A stretch of DNA of 64,000 nt. Source: CADEED01 sp035765415 (GTDB lineage Bacteria; Pseudomonadota; Gammaproteobacteria; Steroidobacterales; Steroidobacteraceae). Below, one piece after another: positions 16,895 to 25,348 of this stretch (position 1 is the stretch's first letter; every line of letters begins with the position of its first letter). Location of the stretch: positions 15,701-79,700 of the forward strand of contig DASTXR010000047.1 in the NCBI GenBank assembly GCA_035765415.1, given 5' to 3'. The translations under genes were made by a program, and so were the position numbers. Below the pieces are notes generated by a model. The model saw only the letters and a list, made by a program, of their open reading frames with translations, did no database searches and was not told the origin of the DNA.

Positions 16895-18004
16895 ATGAAA
16901 CGGCGCTACAAATTTCTGCTTTGGACCGCAGGCACGCTGGCGGTGGCCGTCCTGGGACTGCGGATCGTGCTCAGCCACGACGCTCCCTGCGGGCCAGGCA
17001 CGCCACTGGCCGCCGGCGAGACGCCGATGAATGGCTGGGTGCATCGATGTTATGGCGGCCCGGAGATCGTTCAATACGAAGAGCTGCCCAAACCCGTGGC
17101 GGCGGATGACGAAGTCATCGTCAGGGTTCATGCCGCGTCGGTGAATCCGCTCGACTGGCATTACATGCGGGGCAAGCCATATGTCATGCGCTTGGATGCA
17201 GGAGTCGGCTCACCGGACGAACCGCAGCTGGGCGTGGACTTCGCCGGAGTCGTCGAGTCGGTCGGGAAAGGTGTCACGAAGTTCAAACCCGGCGACGAAG
17301 TATTCGGCGCCCGCGACGGCGCGTTCTCGCAATACGTGCGGGTGCGCGAGGGCCGCAACATCGTGATGAAGCCCCCTAACCTCTCGTTCGAGGAAGCGGC
17401 CGCCGTTCCGATCGCGGCCATCACCGCGCTGCGGGCGCTGCGCGATCACGGAAAACTCCAGGCTGGCGAGAAAATACTCGTGAACGGCGCCTCGGGTGGC
17501 GTCGGCACCTTCGCCGTGCAGATCGCGAAGTTGATGGGCGCCGAGGTCACCGGCGTGTGCAGCGGCCGCAATGTGGAGTTGGTGCGCTCGCTCGGCGCGG
17601 ATCATGTCGTCGACTACACGAAGGATGACTTCACCGCGGGGGCAACGAAATACGACCTGATCGTCGACAACGTCTTCACGCATTCCTTGTCTGACTATCG
17701 CCGCGTGCTCACGGACGAAGGGCGCTTCGTCATCGTGGGTTCCAACAATGACGGTGATTACCTCGGCCCCATGGCCGATGCCATCAAGGCCGGGATCTAC
17801 GATCGTTTCGTGAGCCAGGAATTCGGATTCATGATGGCGACGCTTGCACCCGAAGACCTGGCGACGCTCGCAGGCTGGCTGGCGGAAGGGAAGATCAAGT
17901 CGGTCCTCGATCGCACGTACAAATTCAGCGAAGTGCCGGAGGCGATCCGGTACGTGGAAACGGGGCGTGCGCGCGGGAAGGTGGTGGTCAGGTTCGAACA
18001 GTAG
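16895..18004 (+). CDS. Membrane-anchored MDR-family NAD(P)-dependent reductase
   Basis: 369 residues: an N-terminal hydrophobic anchor (about 5-23) followed by a quinone-oxidoreductase-like medium-chain dehydrogenase domain. The nucleotide-binding site reads NGASGGVGTFAVQIAKLMG, and the catalytic domain begins YGGPEIVQYEELP. Zinc-ligand cysteines of alcohol dehydrogenases are absent, so it is probably an enone or quinone reductase. The ATG at 16895 with GGGAG upstream is preferred over an earlier in-frame codon at 16793 that would overlap the divergent sigma gene. A membrane anchor is unusual for this family and suggests action at the inner membrane. Confidence 0.85.
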   Translation: MKRRYKFLLWTAGTLAVAVLGLRIVLSHDAPCGPGTPLAAGETPMNGWVHRCYGGPEIVQYEELPKPVAADDEVIVRVHAASVNPLDWHYMRGKPYVMRLDAGVGSPDEPQLGVDFAGVVESVGKGVTKFKPGDEVFGARDGAFSQYVRVREGRNIVMKPPNLSFEEAAAVPIAAITALRALRDHGKLQAGEKILVNGASGGVGTFAVQIAKLMGAEVTGVCSGRNVELVRSLGADHVVDYTKDDFTAGATKYDLIVDNVFTHSLSDYRRVLTDEGRFVIVGSNNDGDYLGPMADAIKAGIYDRFVSQEFGFMMATLAPEDLATLAGWLAEGKIKSVLDRTYKFSEVPEAIRYVETGRARGKVVVRFEQ

Positions 18005-18133
18005 TCCAGCTACTGCTGCTGCACTGCGGCACCGCGGCCTGTCGCAAGACGCTCGAGATTGCCGTGCCTATAATCGCCACGCGCCCGCCGTTCTGCACGT
18101 AAAGTAAGAATACGAACTCAAAGGATTGGTTCG

Positions 18134-18814
18134 ATGGGATGCCTGCTCAAACAAGGTGGCGGACTTCATCCGCGGCTTCGCATTGGCGCCGTTTTGTTAG
18201 CCGCCGGCGAAGGCCGTCGCATGGGTGGCGTCGTCAAGTCACTCATTCGACTGCAGGGCGTGCCGCTCATCAATCGACAACTGGTGGCGTTGAGCGGCGC
18301 GGGAATCGACGAAGTCGTCGTCGTCACCGGGCACGCGCGCGAAGCCATCGAACAGCAGGTCCGAAGCTTCGTCGTAACGCTCGCGCACAACGAGGGCCAT
18401 GCCTCAGGACAGCAGTCCTCGGTCCGTGTCGGCCTCGAGGCACTGAGCGGACCGTTTGACGCCGTGTTCGTGATGCAAGCCGACCAGCCGCTCATCGGCG
18501 CCGGCGATCTGGTCGAGCTGATCGGCGCCTTCAAGAAGCGCGGCGGCGGGCACATCGTCGTTCCCATGGTCGAAGGCCGCCGTGGCAATCCCATCGTGCT
18601 CGACGAAATTGCGATCGCGAAAATCCTCGCGAGCGACATGAATTCCGGCTGCCGTCAGCTCATCGAACAAGAACCCGGGCTGGTGAGCCCGCATCGAACG
18701 GACAATCACAGATTCACGACCGACCTGGATACGCTCGATGACGTGCAACAGCTCGCCGACAGCACCGGATGGCGTTTCGAACTACCGCCGCAGGAGAGCG
18801 TCCCGGTAACCTGA
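18134..18814 (+). CDS. mocA: MocA-like molybdopterin cytidylyltransferase
   Basis: 226-residue nucleotidyltransferase with the family's signature AVLLAAGEGRRMGGVVKSLI and the nucleotide/metal motif VMQADQPLI. MocA enzymes attach CMP to molybdopterin, giving the MCD cofactor that xanthine-oxidase-family enzymes such as CO dehydrogenase need. It stands 51 bases ahead of coxM on the same strand with an AAAGGA site 9 bases before the ATG, which fits a dedicated cofactor-finishing enzyme. A TATAAT hexamer lies at 18069-18074 without a convincing -35. Confidence 0.88.
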   Translation: MGCLLKQGGGLHPRLRIGAVLLAAGEGRRMGGVVKSLIRLQGVPLINRQLVALSGAGIDEVVVVTGHAREAIEQQVRSFVVTLAHNEGHASGQQSSVRVGLEALSGPFDAVFVMQADQPLIGAGDLVELIGAFKKRGGGHIVVPMVEGRRGNPIVLDEIAIAKILASDMNSGCRQLIEQEPGLVSPHRTDNHRFTTDLDTLDDVQQLADSTGWRFELPPQESVPVT

Positions 18815-18865
18815 TCGCCGGCGCGATCTTGCTGGTCTTGCAACCAAAGCAGCGAGGAAGAAGCG

Positions 18866-19732
18866 ATGATTCCACGCCCATTCGAGTACTACGCGCCCGC
18901 GTCGATCCCGGACGCGCTCGGCCTGCTCAAGAAACACGGCGACGAAGCGAAGTTGCTGGCCGGCGGTCACAGTCTGCTGCCGATGATGAAGCTGCGCTTC
19001 GCACAGCCCGGCCATGTCATCGACCTGGGAAAAATTTCCGAGCTGCGCGGTATCCGCGAAGACGGCGGCACGATCCGTATCGGCGCGATGACCAGCGAGA
19101 ACGATCTCATCTGGTCGGCGCTGCTGCAGAAGAAGTGCCCGCTGCTCGTTGAAGGCGCGCGGCAGATTTCCGATCCGCAGGTGCGCTACCGCGGCACGAT
19201 CGGCGGAGACATCTGTCACGGCGACCCCGCCAACGATCATCCGGCGCTGATGCTGGCGCTCGGCGCGTCGTTCGTGCTGCGCTCCTCCGCTGGCGAACGC
19301 GTCGTGCCGGCCGACGGATTCTTCGTCGGTATGTATGCGACGGGAATGCAGGCGGACGAGATCATGACGGAGATTCGCGTTCCGACTCCGCCGCCGGGCA
19401 CGGGCTCCTGCTACTCCAAGCTCAAACGCAAGGTCGGAGATTTCGCGACCGCCGCCGCGGCCGTGACGCTCACCATGAAAGGCGAGACGGTTTCACAAGT
19501 GGCGATCGCGCTCACGAATGTGGGCCCTACTCCGCTAAAGGCGCGCGCCGCCGAAGATGCGCTCCGCGGCAAACCGCTGACCGACGAGAACATCGGCAAC
19601 GCCGCCCGCCTGGCGATGTCGATCTGCGACCCGTCGCCCGATCAACGCGGCAGCACCGAATACAAGACCGCGATGGCCGGCGAGATGACACAACGCGCGT
19701 TACGCACCGCCGGCTCGCGCGCGCTCCGTTGA
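18866..19732 (+). CDS. coxM: Aerobic CO dehydrogenase, FAD-binding medium subunit
   Basis: 288-residue flavoprotein subunit that passes electrons from the iron-sulfur subunit to the quinone pool. The two FAD motifs are present: AGGHS (32-36) and TIGGD (111-115), the latter followed by ICHGDPANDHPA as in CoxM. The C-terminal CO_deh_flav_C part follows. A good ribosome site (GAGGAAGAAGC) precedes the ATG. The gene order M-S-L is the classic form I arrangement. Its TGA overlaps a TTG that could start coxS, but the better coxS start is 20 bases further on. Confidence 0.95.
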   Translation: MIPRPFEYYAPASIPDALGLLKKHGDEAKLLAGGHSLLPMMKLRFAQPGHVIDLGKISELRGIREDGGTIRIGAMTSENDLIWSALLQKKCPLLVEGARQISDPQVRYRGTIGGDICHGDPANDHPALMLALGASFVLRSSAGERVVPADGFFVGMYATGMQADEIMTEIRVPTPPPGTGSCYSKLKRKVGDFATAAAAVTLTMKGETVSQVAIALTNVGPTPLKARAAEDALRGKPLTDENIGNAARLAMSICDPSPDQRGSTEYKTAMAGEMTQRALRTAGSRALR

Positions 19733-19752
19733 AACAAGAAGAGGACAACAAC

Positions 19753-20238
19753 GTGGCTACCAAACAAGCGGTGTCGATGAAGCTCAATGGCAAGGTCGCG
19801 GACGTCGTCGTCGAGCCGCGCGAGCTCCTCATCCATACGCTCCGTGAAAAGCTTGGGACTACGGGCCCGCACATCGGCTGCGAAACCAGTCACTGCGGCG
19901 CGTGCACGGTCGACCTGGATGGCATGTCCGTCAAATCCTGCACCGTGCTCACCGTTCAGTGCCAGAACTCCGAAGTGCTCACCATCGAGGGATTCGAACA
20001 GGGCGGCGTGTTGCATGTACTGCAGGAATGCTTCAGCGAGCAACACGGGTTGCAATGCGGCTACTGCACGCCGGGCATGATCACGCGCGCGTATCGCCTC
20101 CTCAAGGAAAATCCGAATCCGACCGAGGAGGAAATCCGCTACTGGATGGCCGGCAACCTGTGCCGTTGCACCGGGTATCAGAACATCGTGAAAGCCGTGC
20201 AATTCGCAGCGAAGAAACTCGCGACGAAGGCGGCGTAA
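19753..20238 (+). CDS. coxS: Aerobic CO dehydrogenase, [2Fe-2S] small subunit
   Basis: 161-residue iron-sulfur subunit with two [2Fe-2S] clusters. The plant-ferredoxin-type ligands are C43, C48, C51 and C63 (GCETSHCGAC, then SC). The helical-domain ligands are C102, C105, C137 and C139 (CGYC, then CRC). The GTG at 19753 is chosen because GAAGAGGAC precedes it and the protein then starts MATKQAVSMKLNG, as in homologues; a TTG at 19729 overlapping the coxM stop is possible. Electrons from the Mo/Cu site in CoxL pass through it to CoxM. Confidence 0.95.
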   Translation: MATKQAVSMKLNGKVADVVVEPRELLIHTLREKLGTTGPHIGCETSHCGACTVDLDGMSVKSCTVLTVQCQNSEVLTIEGFEQGGVLHVLQECFSEQHGLQCGYCTPGMITRAYRLLKENPNPTEEEIRYWMAGNLCRCTGYQNIVKAVQFAAKKLATKAA

Positions 20239-20259
20239 TCACTCACGGGGAGATCTCGC

Positions 20260-22665
20260 ATGGCCGCTTCACCCGACACAGTCGAACGAGAGAACAAACT
20301 CCAGGGCATGGGCGTCTCCCGCCTGCGCAAGGAAGACGCACGCTTCATTCGCGGTCGCGGCACCTACGTCGACGATATCAAGCTGCCGGGCATGCTGTTC
20401 GGCTCCATCGTGCGCAGTCCCTATGCGCATGCGCGCATCAAGTCGATCGACAAGACCCGCGCGCTGGCCGTGCCGGGCGTCGTCGCCGTGCTGACGGCCG
20501 ACGATCTCAAGCCGGTGAAACTGCACTGGATGCCGACGCTCGGCGGGGACGTGCAAGCCGTGCTCGCCGACAAGAAGGTCTGCTTTCAACTGCAGGAAGT
20601 CGCGATGGTGATCGCGAGCGATCGCTACGCTGCCGCCGACGGCGCGGAGCTCGTCGAAGTCGAATACGAGGAATTGCCGGCGATCGTCGATCCGCATCAG
20701 TCGATGGCGAAAGACGCGCCGGTCATTCGCGAAGACATCGCCGACAAGGACAATGTCGGGCACGGCAAGCGCACGCATCCCAATCACATCTTCACCTGGG
20801 AAGCCGGAGACAAGCCCGCGGTCGATGCGGTGTTCGACAAAGCCGAAGTCGTCATACGCGAGGAGATGTTGAATCCGCGCGTACACCCCTGCCCGCTCGA
20901 AACCTGCGGCTGCGTCGCCTCGTTCGACAAACCCACCGGCCAGTTGACCGTGTACCTCACCTCGCAGGCGCCGCACCTGGTCCGCACCGTCGTCGCGATG
21001 CTCTCCGGGATTCCTGAAAGCAAGATCCGCATCGTCGGCGGCGACATCGGTGGCGGATTCGGCAACAAGGTGCCGGTGTATCCGGGGTACGTCGTCGCCA
21101 TCGTTGCCTCGATCGTCACGGGTGTGCCCATCAAGTGGATCGAGTCGCGCATCGACAACATTTCGACGACGGGTTTCGCGCGCGACTATCACGGCATCGG
21201 TGAGTTGGCTGCCGACAAGGACGGTCGCATCAAGGCGCTGCGCTTCTTTGCGCTCGCGGATCACGGCGCGTTCAATTCGCATGTCTCGGCAACCAAGCTG
21301 CCCGCGGGGCTGTTCAGCATCTGCACCGGCTCTTATGCAATTCCCAAAGCTTATTGCCGCGTGGATGCGGTCTACACGAACAAGGCGCCGGGCGGTGTCG
21401 CATATCGTTGTTCACTGCGCGTCACCGAGGCGGTCTATCTCATCGAACGCATGATCGACGTGCTGGCGCAAAAACTCGGGCTGGACAAGGCCGAGATCCG
21501 GCGCCGCAATTTCGTCAAGGCCGAACAATTTCCGTACACCACCGCGTTCGGCTGGACGCTCGACAGCGGCAACTATCACGCCGCGCTCGACAAGGTCCTG
21601 AAGGCTGTCGACTACGAGGGTCTGCGGCGCGAGCAGGCCGAGAAGCGCGCCAAAGGCGAGTTGATGGGCATCGGCATCTGTACGTTCACGGAAATCGTCG
21701 GCGCGGGTCCCACCAAGGTGTGCGACATCCTCGGCATCGGCTTGTTCGACAGCTGCGACATTCGCGTGAATCCCACCGGCAGCGCGATCGCCAGGCTCGG
21801 CACGATGAGCCAGGGCCAGGGTCACGCGACTACCTACGCGCAAATCATCGCCACCGAGCTCGGGCTGCCTTCCGAGGAAATTCAGATCGAGGAAGGCGAC
21901 ACCGACAAGGCGCCGTATGGCGCGGGCACCTGGGGTTCGCGCTCGACACCGGTCGCCGGTGCGGCGGCCGCGATGGCGGCTCGCAAGATCCGCGCGAAGG
22001 CGCAGAAGATCGCCGCACACCTGCTCGAAGTCGGCGAAGGCGATCTCGAATGGGAGATCGACCGCTTCAAGGTAAAAGGCCATCCGAGCCAGTCGAAGAC
22101 CATGAAAGAGATCGCGATGGCGGCGCACACCAGCAACCTGCCCGATGGGATGGAGAAGGGTCTCGACGCGAGTGAATACTACGATCCGCCGAACATGACG
22201 TTTCCCTTCGGCGCGTACGTCTGCGTCGTCGACATCGATCGCTTCACGGGCGAGCCCAAGGTGCGGCGCTTCTATGCGCTCGACGATTGCGGCACGCGCA
22301 TCAACCCGATGATCATCGAAGGCCAGATCCACGGCGGGCTCACGGAAGCTTTTGCCGTCGCGTTCGGACAGGAAATTCCATTCGATGAGCGTGGCAATCA
22401 CCTCGGCAACAGCCTCATGGATTACTTCCTGCCCACCGCCGTCGAAACCCCGCACTGGGAAACCGATCACACGGTGACGCCGTCTCCACATCATCCGATC
22501 GGCGCGAAGGGCGTGGCCGAGTCGCCGCATGTCGGTGGCATTCCGTGCTTCAGCAATGCGGTTGTCGATGCGTTCGCGCACCTGGGCGTCACGCACATGG
22601 ACATGCCGCACACGGCCTATCGCGTGTGGCAGCAGTGCAAGGCGCTTGGCGTCAACAAGCGCTGA
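20260..22665 (+). CDS. coxL: Aerobic CO dehydrogenase, Mo-binding large subunit, form I with AYRCSLR loop
   Basis: 801-residue molybdopterin subunit that oxidises CO to CO2 in form I enzymes. It resembles known CoxL through long conserved blocks: IGGGFGNKV, TEIVGAGP, GSRSTPVAGAA, YYDPPNMTFPFGAY, RRFYALDDCGTRINPMI and GAKGVAESPHVGG, the last carrying the catalytic glutamate. The active-site loop reads GGVAYRCSLR (Cys384 would bind copper), where form I enzymes are defined by AYxCSFR; form II has AYRGAGR. The single Phe-to-Leu change is encoded unambiguously (CTG at 21415-21417). An MCD cofactor is expected. GGGGAG precedes the ATG. Confidence 0.93.
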   Translation: MAASPDTVERENKLQGMGVSRLRKEDARFIRGRGTYVDDIKLPGMLFGSIVRSPYAHARIKSIDKTRALAVPGVVAVLTADDLKPVKLHWMPTLGGDVQAVLADKKVCFQLQEVAMVIASDRYAAADGAELVEVEYEELPAIVDPHQSMAKDAPVIREDIADKDNVGHGKRTHPNHIFTWEAGDKPAVDAVFDKAEVVIREEMLNPRVHPCPLETCGCVASFDKPTGQLTVYLTSQAPHLVRTVVAMLSGIPESKIRIVGGDIGGGFGNKVPVYPGYVVAIVASIVTGVPIKWIESRIDNISTTGFARDYHGIGELAADKDGRIKALRFFALADHGAFNSHVSATKLPAGLFSICTGSYAIPKAYCRVDAVYTNKAPGGVAYRCSLRVTEAVYLIERMIDVLAQKLGLDKAEIRRRNFVKAEQFPYTTAFGWTLDSGNYHAALDKVLKAVDYEGLRREQAEKRAKGELMGIGICTFTEIVGAGPTKVCDILGIGLFDSCDIRVNPTGSAIARLGTMSQGQGHATTYAQIIATELGLPSEEIQIEEGDTDKAPYGAGTWGSRSTPVAGAAAAMAARKIRAKAQKIAAHLLEVGEGDLEWEIDRFKVKGHPSQSKTMKEIAMAAHTSNLPDGMEKGLDASEYYDPPNMTFPFGAYVCVVDIDRFTGEPKVRRFYALDDCGTRINPMIIEGQIHGGLTEAFAVAFGQEIPFDERGNHLGNSLMDYFLPTAVETPHWETDHTVTPSPHHPIGAKGVAESPHVGGIPCFSNAVVDAFAHLGVTHMDMPHTAYRVWQQCKALGVNKR

Positions 22666-22680
22666 GAGGATCGGACATCG

Positions 22681-23286
22681 ATGAAAGTGGAGCTCGAGAA
22701 ATCGTTTCCGGTGCCGGCTCCCGCCGACGCAACGTGGCGATTTCTGCAGAACATCGAAGACGTCGCGGCGTGTATGCCGGGAGCCACGATCACGGAACGC
22801 TTGCCGAATGGAGCATTGAAGGGAACCGTGACAGTGCGCATCGGGCCGGCGACGATGTCCTTTCGCGGTGAAGTCGAAGCCCGCGACACGGATGCCGCCG
22901 GTCAGAAGCTGGCGCCTCAAACGTTGCGATTGATTGGCAAGGGCACGGATAACACCGGAACCTCAGGCGCTTCGCTCGATCTCACGGCGCGTGTCAGCGC
23001 CGTCGATTCCGCGTCCAGCATTCTGAACGGCAAGAGCGAGATCACGATGAGCGGCAAGGCCGCCGCTTTCGGTGGCCGCATGATGAACTCGGTGGCCGAC
23101 CAGGTCCTGAAACAATTTGCCGACAATCTCGCCGCCAGGATCAGGGAATCAACCGCGAACAGCGCGACTGTTTCATCGCAACCCCAGGCGACTCCATCTA
23201 CCGCGAACCAACTCAATGGCCTCGCGCTCGTGTGGGCCGTGATCCGCGGCTGGTTCCGCGGCCTGTTCGGCCGGAACACGCCGTGA
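22681..23286 (+). CDS. coxG: CoxG, SRPBCC-fold membrane-recruitment protein of CO dehydrogenase
   Basis: 201 residues: an SRPBCC/START-like lipid-pocket domain (about 1-145; KVELEKSFPVPAPADATW) followed by a low-complexity linker rich in Ser, Thr and Gln. A C-terminal amphipathic end (WAVIRGWFRGLFGR) could bind membrane. CoxG proteins are proposed to attach CO dehydrogenase to the inner membrane or to deliver quinone. It is 12 bases after coxL, and its TGA overlaps the coxD GTG. Placement between coxL and coxD varies among species but is common. Confidence 0.9.
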   Translation: MKVELEKSFPVPAPADATWRFLQNIEDVAACMPGATITERLPNGALKGTVTVRIGPATMSFRGEVEARDTDAAGQKLAPQTLRLIGKGTDNTGTSGASLDLTARVSAVDSASSILNGKSEITMSGKAAAFGGRMMNSVADQVLKQFADNLAARIRESTANSATVSSQPQATPSTANQLNGLALVWAVIRGWFRGLFGRNTP

Positions 23287-24182
23287 CATCTCCGACGGAA
23301 CGCATGAACGCGATCGTCGACCTGCAACGCCGCTTGCGCGACGCAAACTACATCGCGGAACGATCGCTTGCCGCGGCGCTGCTGCTGATGCTCGACCTCG
23401 GCCGTCCACTGCTGCTCGAAGGGGATGCCGGCGTCGGCAAGACCGAAGTCGCCAAGGCGCTCGCCACGGTTCACGGCGCGAAGCTCATCCGCCTGCAATG
23501 TTACGAAGGCCTGGACGCGCACGCGGCGATGTACGAGTGGAACTACCAGCGCCAGCTCCTGGCGATCAAGTTGTTCGAACAGGACGATCGCCCGGTCGCG
23601 CAGAAGGAGCAGGATATTTTCTCGGAGCGTTACCTGCTCAAACGACCGCTGCTCGAAGCCATCAGCTGCGCCGAGGCTCCGGTGCTGCTGATCGACGAGG
23701 TGGATCGTGCGGATGAGGCCTTCGAGGCCTATCTGCTCGAATTGCTCTCGGACTTCCAACTGTCGATTCCCGAGCTCGGCACCATTCGCGCCGTATCGCG
23801 GCCGCTGGTCGTCATCACCTCGAACGGCACGCGCGAGCTGTCCGACGCGTTGCGACGCCGCTGTCTCTATCAATACATCGACTACCCGGATTTCGAGAAG
23901 GAACTTGCGATCGTCGAGATTCAGGCACCCGCCGCGCCGGCGCAGCTCTCGCGCCAGATAGTCGAGTTCGTGCAGGCCGTGCGTCGCATGGACCTGCAGA
24001 AAAAACCGGGAATCGCCGAAACCCTGGATTGGGCGGCCGCGCTGCTGCGCCTCGGCATATCGACCATCGACGATGACGGCGCCGAACGCATCGTCGAGTC
24101 CTTGAGCGCGCTCATCAAGACTCGCGACGATCGCGCCGGCTTCACTCGCGACGTGATCGCCAGGATCGCCGCCTCATGGTGA
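23283..24182 (+). CDS. coxD: CoxD, MoxR-type AAA+ ATPase for CO dehydrogenase maturation
   Basis: 299-residue AAA+ ATPase with Walker A GDAGVGKT (47-54), Walker B LIDEVD (136-141) and the sensor region VVITSNGTREL. In Oligotropha, CoxD is needed to insert sulfur and copper into the Mo/Cu active site, acting with the VWA protein CoxE. The GTG at 23283 overlaps the coxG stop (GTGA); an ATG at codon 8 is an alternative. Its last codons overlap the coxE start by 7 bases, typical of the coupled MoxR-VWA pair. Confidence 0.93.
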   Translation: MTSPTERMNAIVDLQRRLRDANYIAERSLAAALLLMLDLGRPLLLEGDAGVGKTEVAKALATVHGAKLIRLQCYEGLDAHAAMYEWNYQRQLLAIKLFEQDDRPVAQKEQDIFSERYLLKRPLLEAISCAEAPVLLIDEVDRADEAFEAYLLELLSDFQLSIPELGTIRAVSRPLVVITSNGTRELSDALRRRCLYQYIDYPDFEKELAIVEIQAPAAPAQLSRQIVEFVQAVRRMDLQKKPGIAETLDWAAALLRLGISTIDDDGAERIVESLSALIKTRDDRAGFTRDVIARIAASW

Positions 24183-25348
24183 GCCAGGTCGAACGATCAG
24201 CGGTTCAGGATGGCCCCGCGCTGTGTGCGCGTCTGGCCGGATTCGCAGGATTCCTGCGCGCCAACGGGTACCCACTGGGCGCCGGCGATCTGCCGCGCGT
24301 CCTTGAAACCGCGCAGCACGTCGGCGTGTTCGACGGCGCATCGCTGCGCTGGAGCCTGCAGTCGTTGCTTTGCAGCCGAGGCGAGGAATGGCGCCGGTTC
24401 GACGCTCTGTTCGACGCGTACTTCCTGCGCCCGAATCGCACGGTCTATCCGGCGCCCGGCGCGAAGGCGGACAAACCGACATCGATTGCACAACGAAGCG
24501 ACTCCGACGAGACGCTGCCGATGGCGGAGCGAATGTCGAACGATGACGGTGACGACACGCGCGACGCCCGTCATGGCGCAAGCCGCGAAGACACGCTCAA
24601 GTCGACCGACTTCCGCGATCTCGATCTCGCCGGGCAGGCGCGCGAGATCGAACTGCTCATGCGCCGCTTTGCGCGGCGGTTGAAGCAAGTGCAGACCCGA
24701 CGAGAGGCGCGAAGCCGCCACGCCCGGCGAATCGATTTGCAAACCACGATTCGCAACAGCGTCGGCAGCGGCGGTTCGCCGTTTCGCGTCGCCTGGAAAG
24801 AAGCGCGTCGCGTACGACCGCGCCTGGTGCTGATACTCGACGTCAGCCGCTCGATGAGCGCCTACAGCTTCTTCTATCTACGCCTTGCGCGCGAGCTCTG
24901 CGCCGCATTGACCGACGTGTATTGCTTCATCTTTCACACGCGAATCACGTCCGTTACGGACGCGCTGCGTGACGCCGATCCGTGGCGCTCGCAGGAACGC
25001 CTGCACCTGCTCGCCGAGGGCTGGGGCGGCGGCACGCGCATCGGCGAGTGCCTTCGTGAATTCAATCGCCTGCATGCGCCGCGCTGCGTGCATTCGCGCA
25101 CCGGCGTGATTGTCATGAGCGATGGGTTCGACACCGGTGAGCCGGAAGTCCTGGCGAATTCCCTGATCGAGCTGCGCAAACGCGCGCGGCGCATCGTGTG
25201 GCTCAATCCGCTCCTGAACCTGCGCGACTACCGCCCGGAGGCGCGCGCCATGCAGGCCGCGCTGCCGCACCTCGACTGGTTTGCGCCGGGTGCGGACCTG
25301 AATAGTCTCGAACGACTGCTGCCGAACCTGATCGAGGCGCTGCGATGA
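24176..25348 (+). CDS. coxE: CoxE, VWA-domain partner of the CoxD ATPase
   Basis: 390 residues with a C-terminal von Willebrand A domain whose MIDAS motif DVSRS (D222, S224, S226) is complete and whose third metal ligand region lies in EGWGGGTRIGE. The N-terminal half is helical and charged with an acidic linker around 110-140. VWA proteins of this type dock on MoxR ATPases; here it should help CoxD in copper and sulfur insertion into CoxL. It overlaps coxD at its 5' end and coxF at its 3' end (ATGA), so the cox cluster is one transcription unit. Confidence 0.93.
   Translation: MVSQVERSAVQDGPALCARLAGFAGFLRANGYPLGAGDLPRVLETAQHVGVFDGASLRWSLQSLLCSRGEEWRRFDALFDAYFLRPNRTVYPAPGAKADKPTSIAQRSDSDETLPMAERMSNDDGDDTRDARHGASREDTLKSTDFRDLDLAGQAREIELLMRRFARRLKQVQTRREARSRHARRIDLQTTIRNSVGSGGSPFRVAWKEARRVRPRLVLILDVSRSMSAYSFFYLRLARELCAALTDVYCFIFHTRITSVTDALRDADPWRSQERLHLLAEGWGGGTRIGECLREFNRLHAPRCVHSRTGVIVMSDGFDTGEPEVLANSLIELRKRARRIVWLNPLLNLRDYRPEARAMQAALPHLDWFAPGADLNSLERLLPNLIEALR

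Noticed and set aside
18069..18074. TATAAT hexamer as promoter of the mocA-cox unit
   Set aside because: No -35 at 16-18 bases upstream; in a GC-rich genome this alone does not support a promoter call, so it is only mentioned under mocA.
20260..22665. Annotation as xanthine dehydrogenase or form II CoxL
   Set aside because: The AYRCSLR loop retains the copper-binding cysteine, and the blocks around it match form I CoxL; form II would have AYRGAGR.
21412..22920. 502-codon minus-strand frame opposite coxL/coxG
   Set aside because: Arg/His/Asp-rich composition typical of antisense frames; coxL on the other strand has strong conserved motifs.
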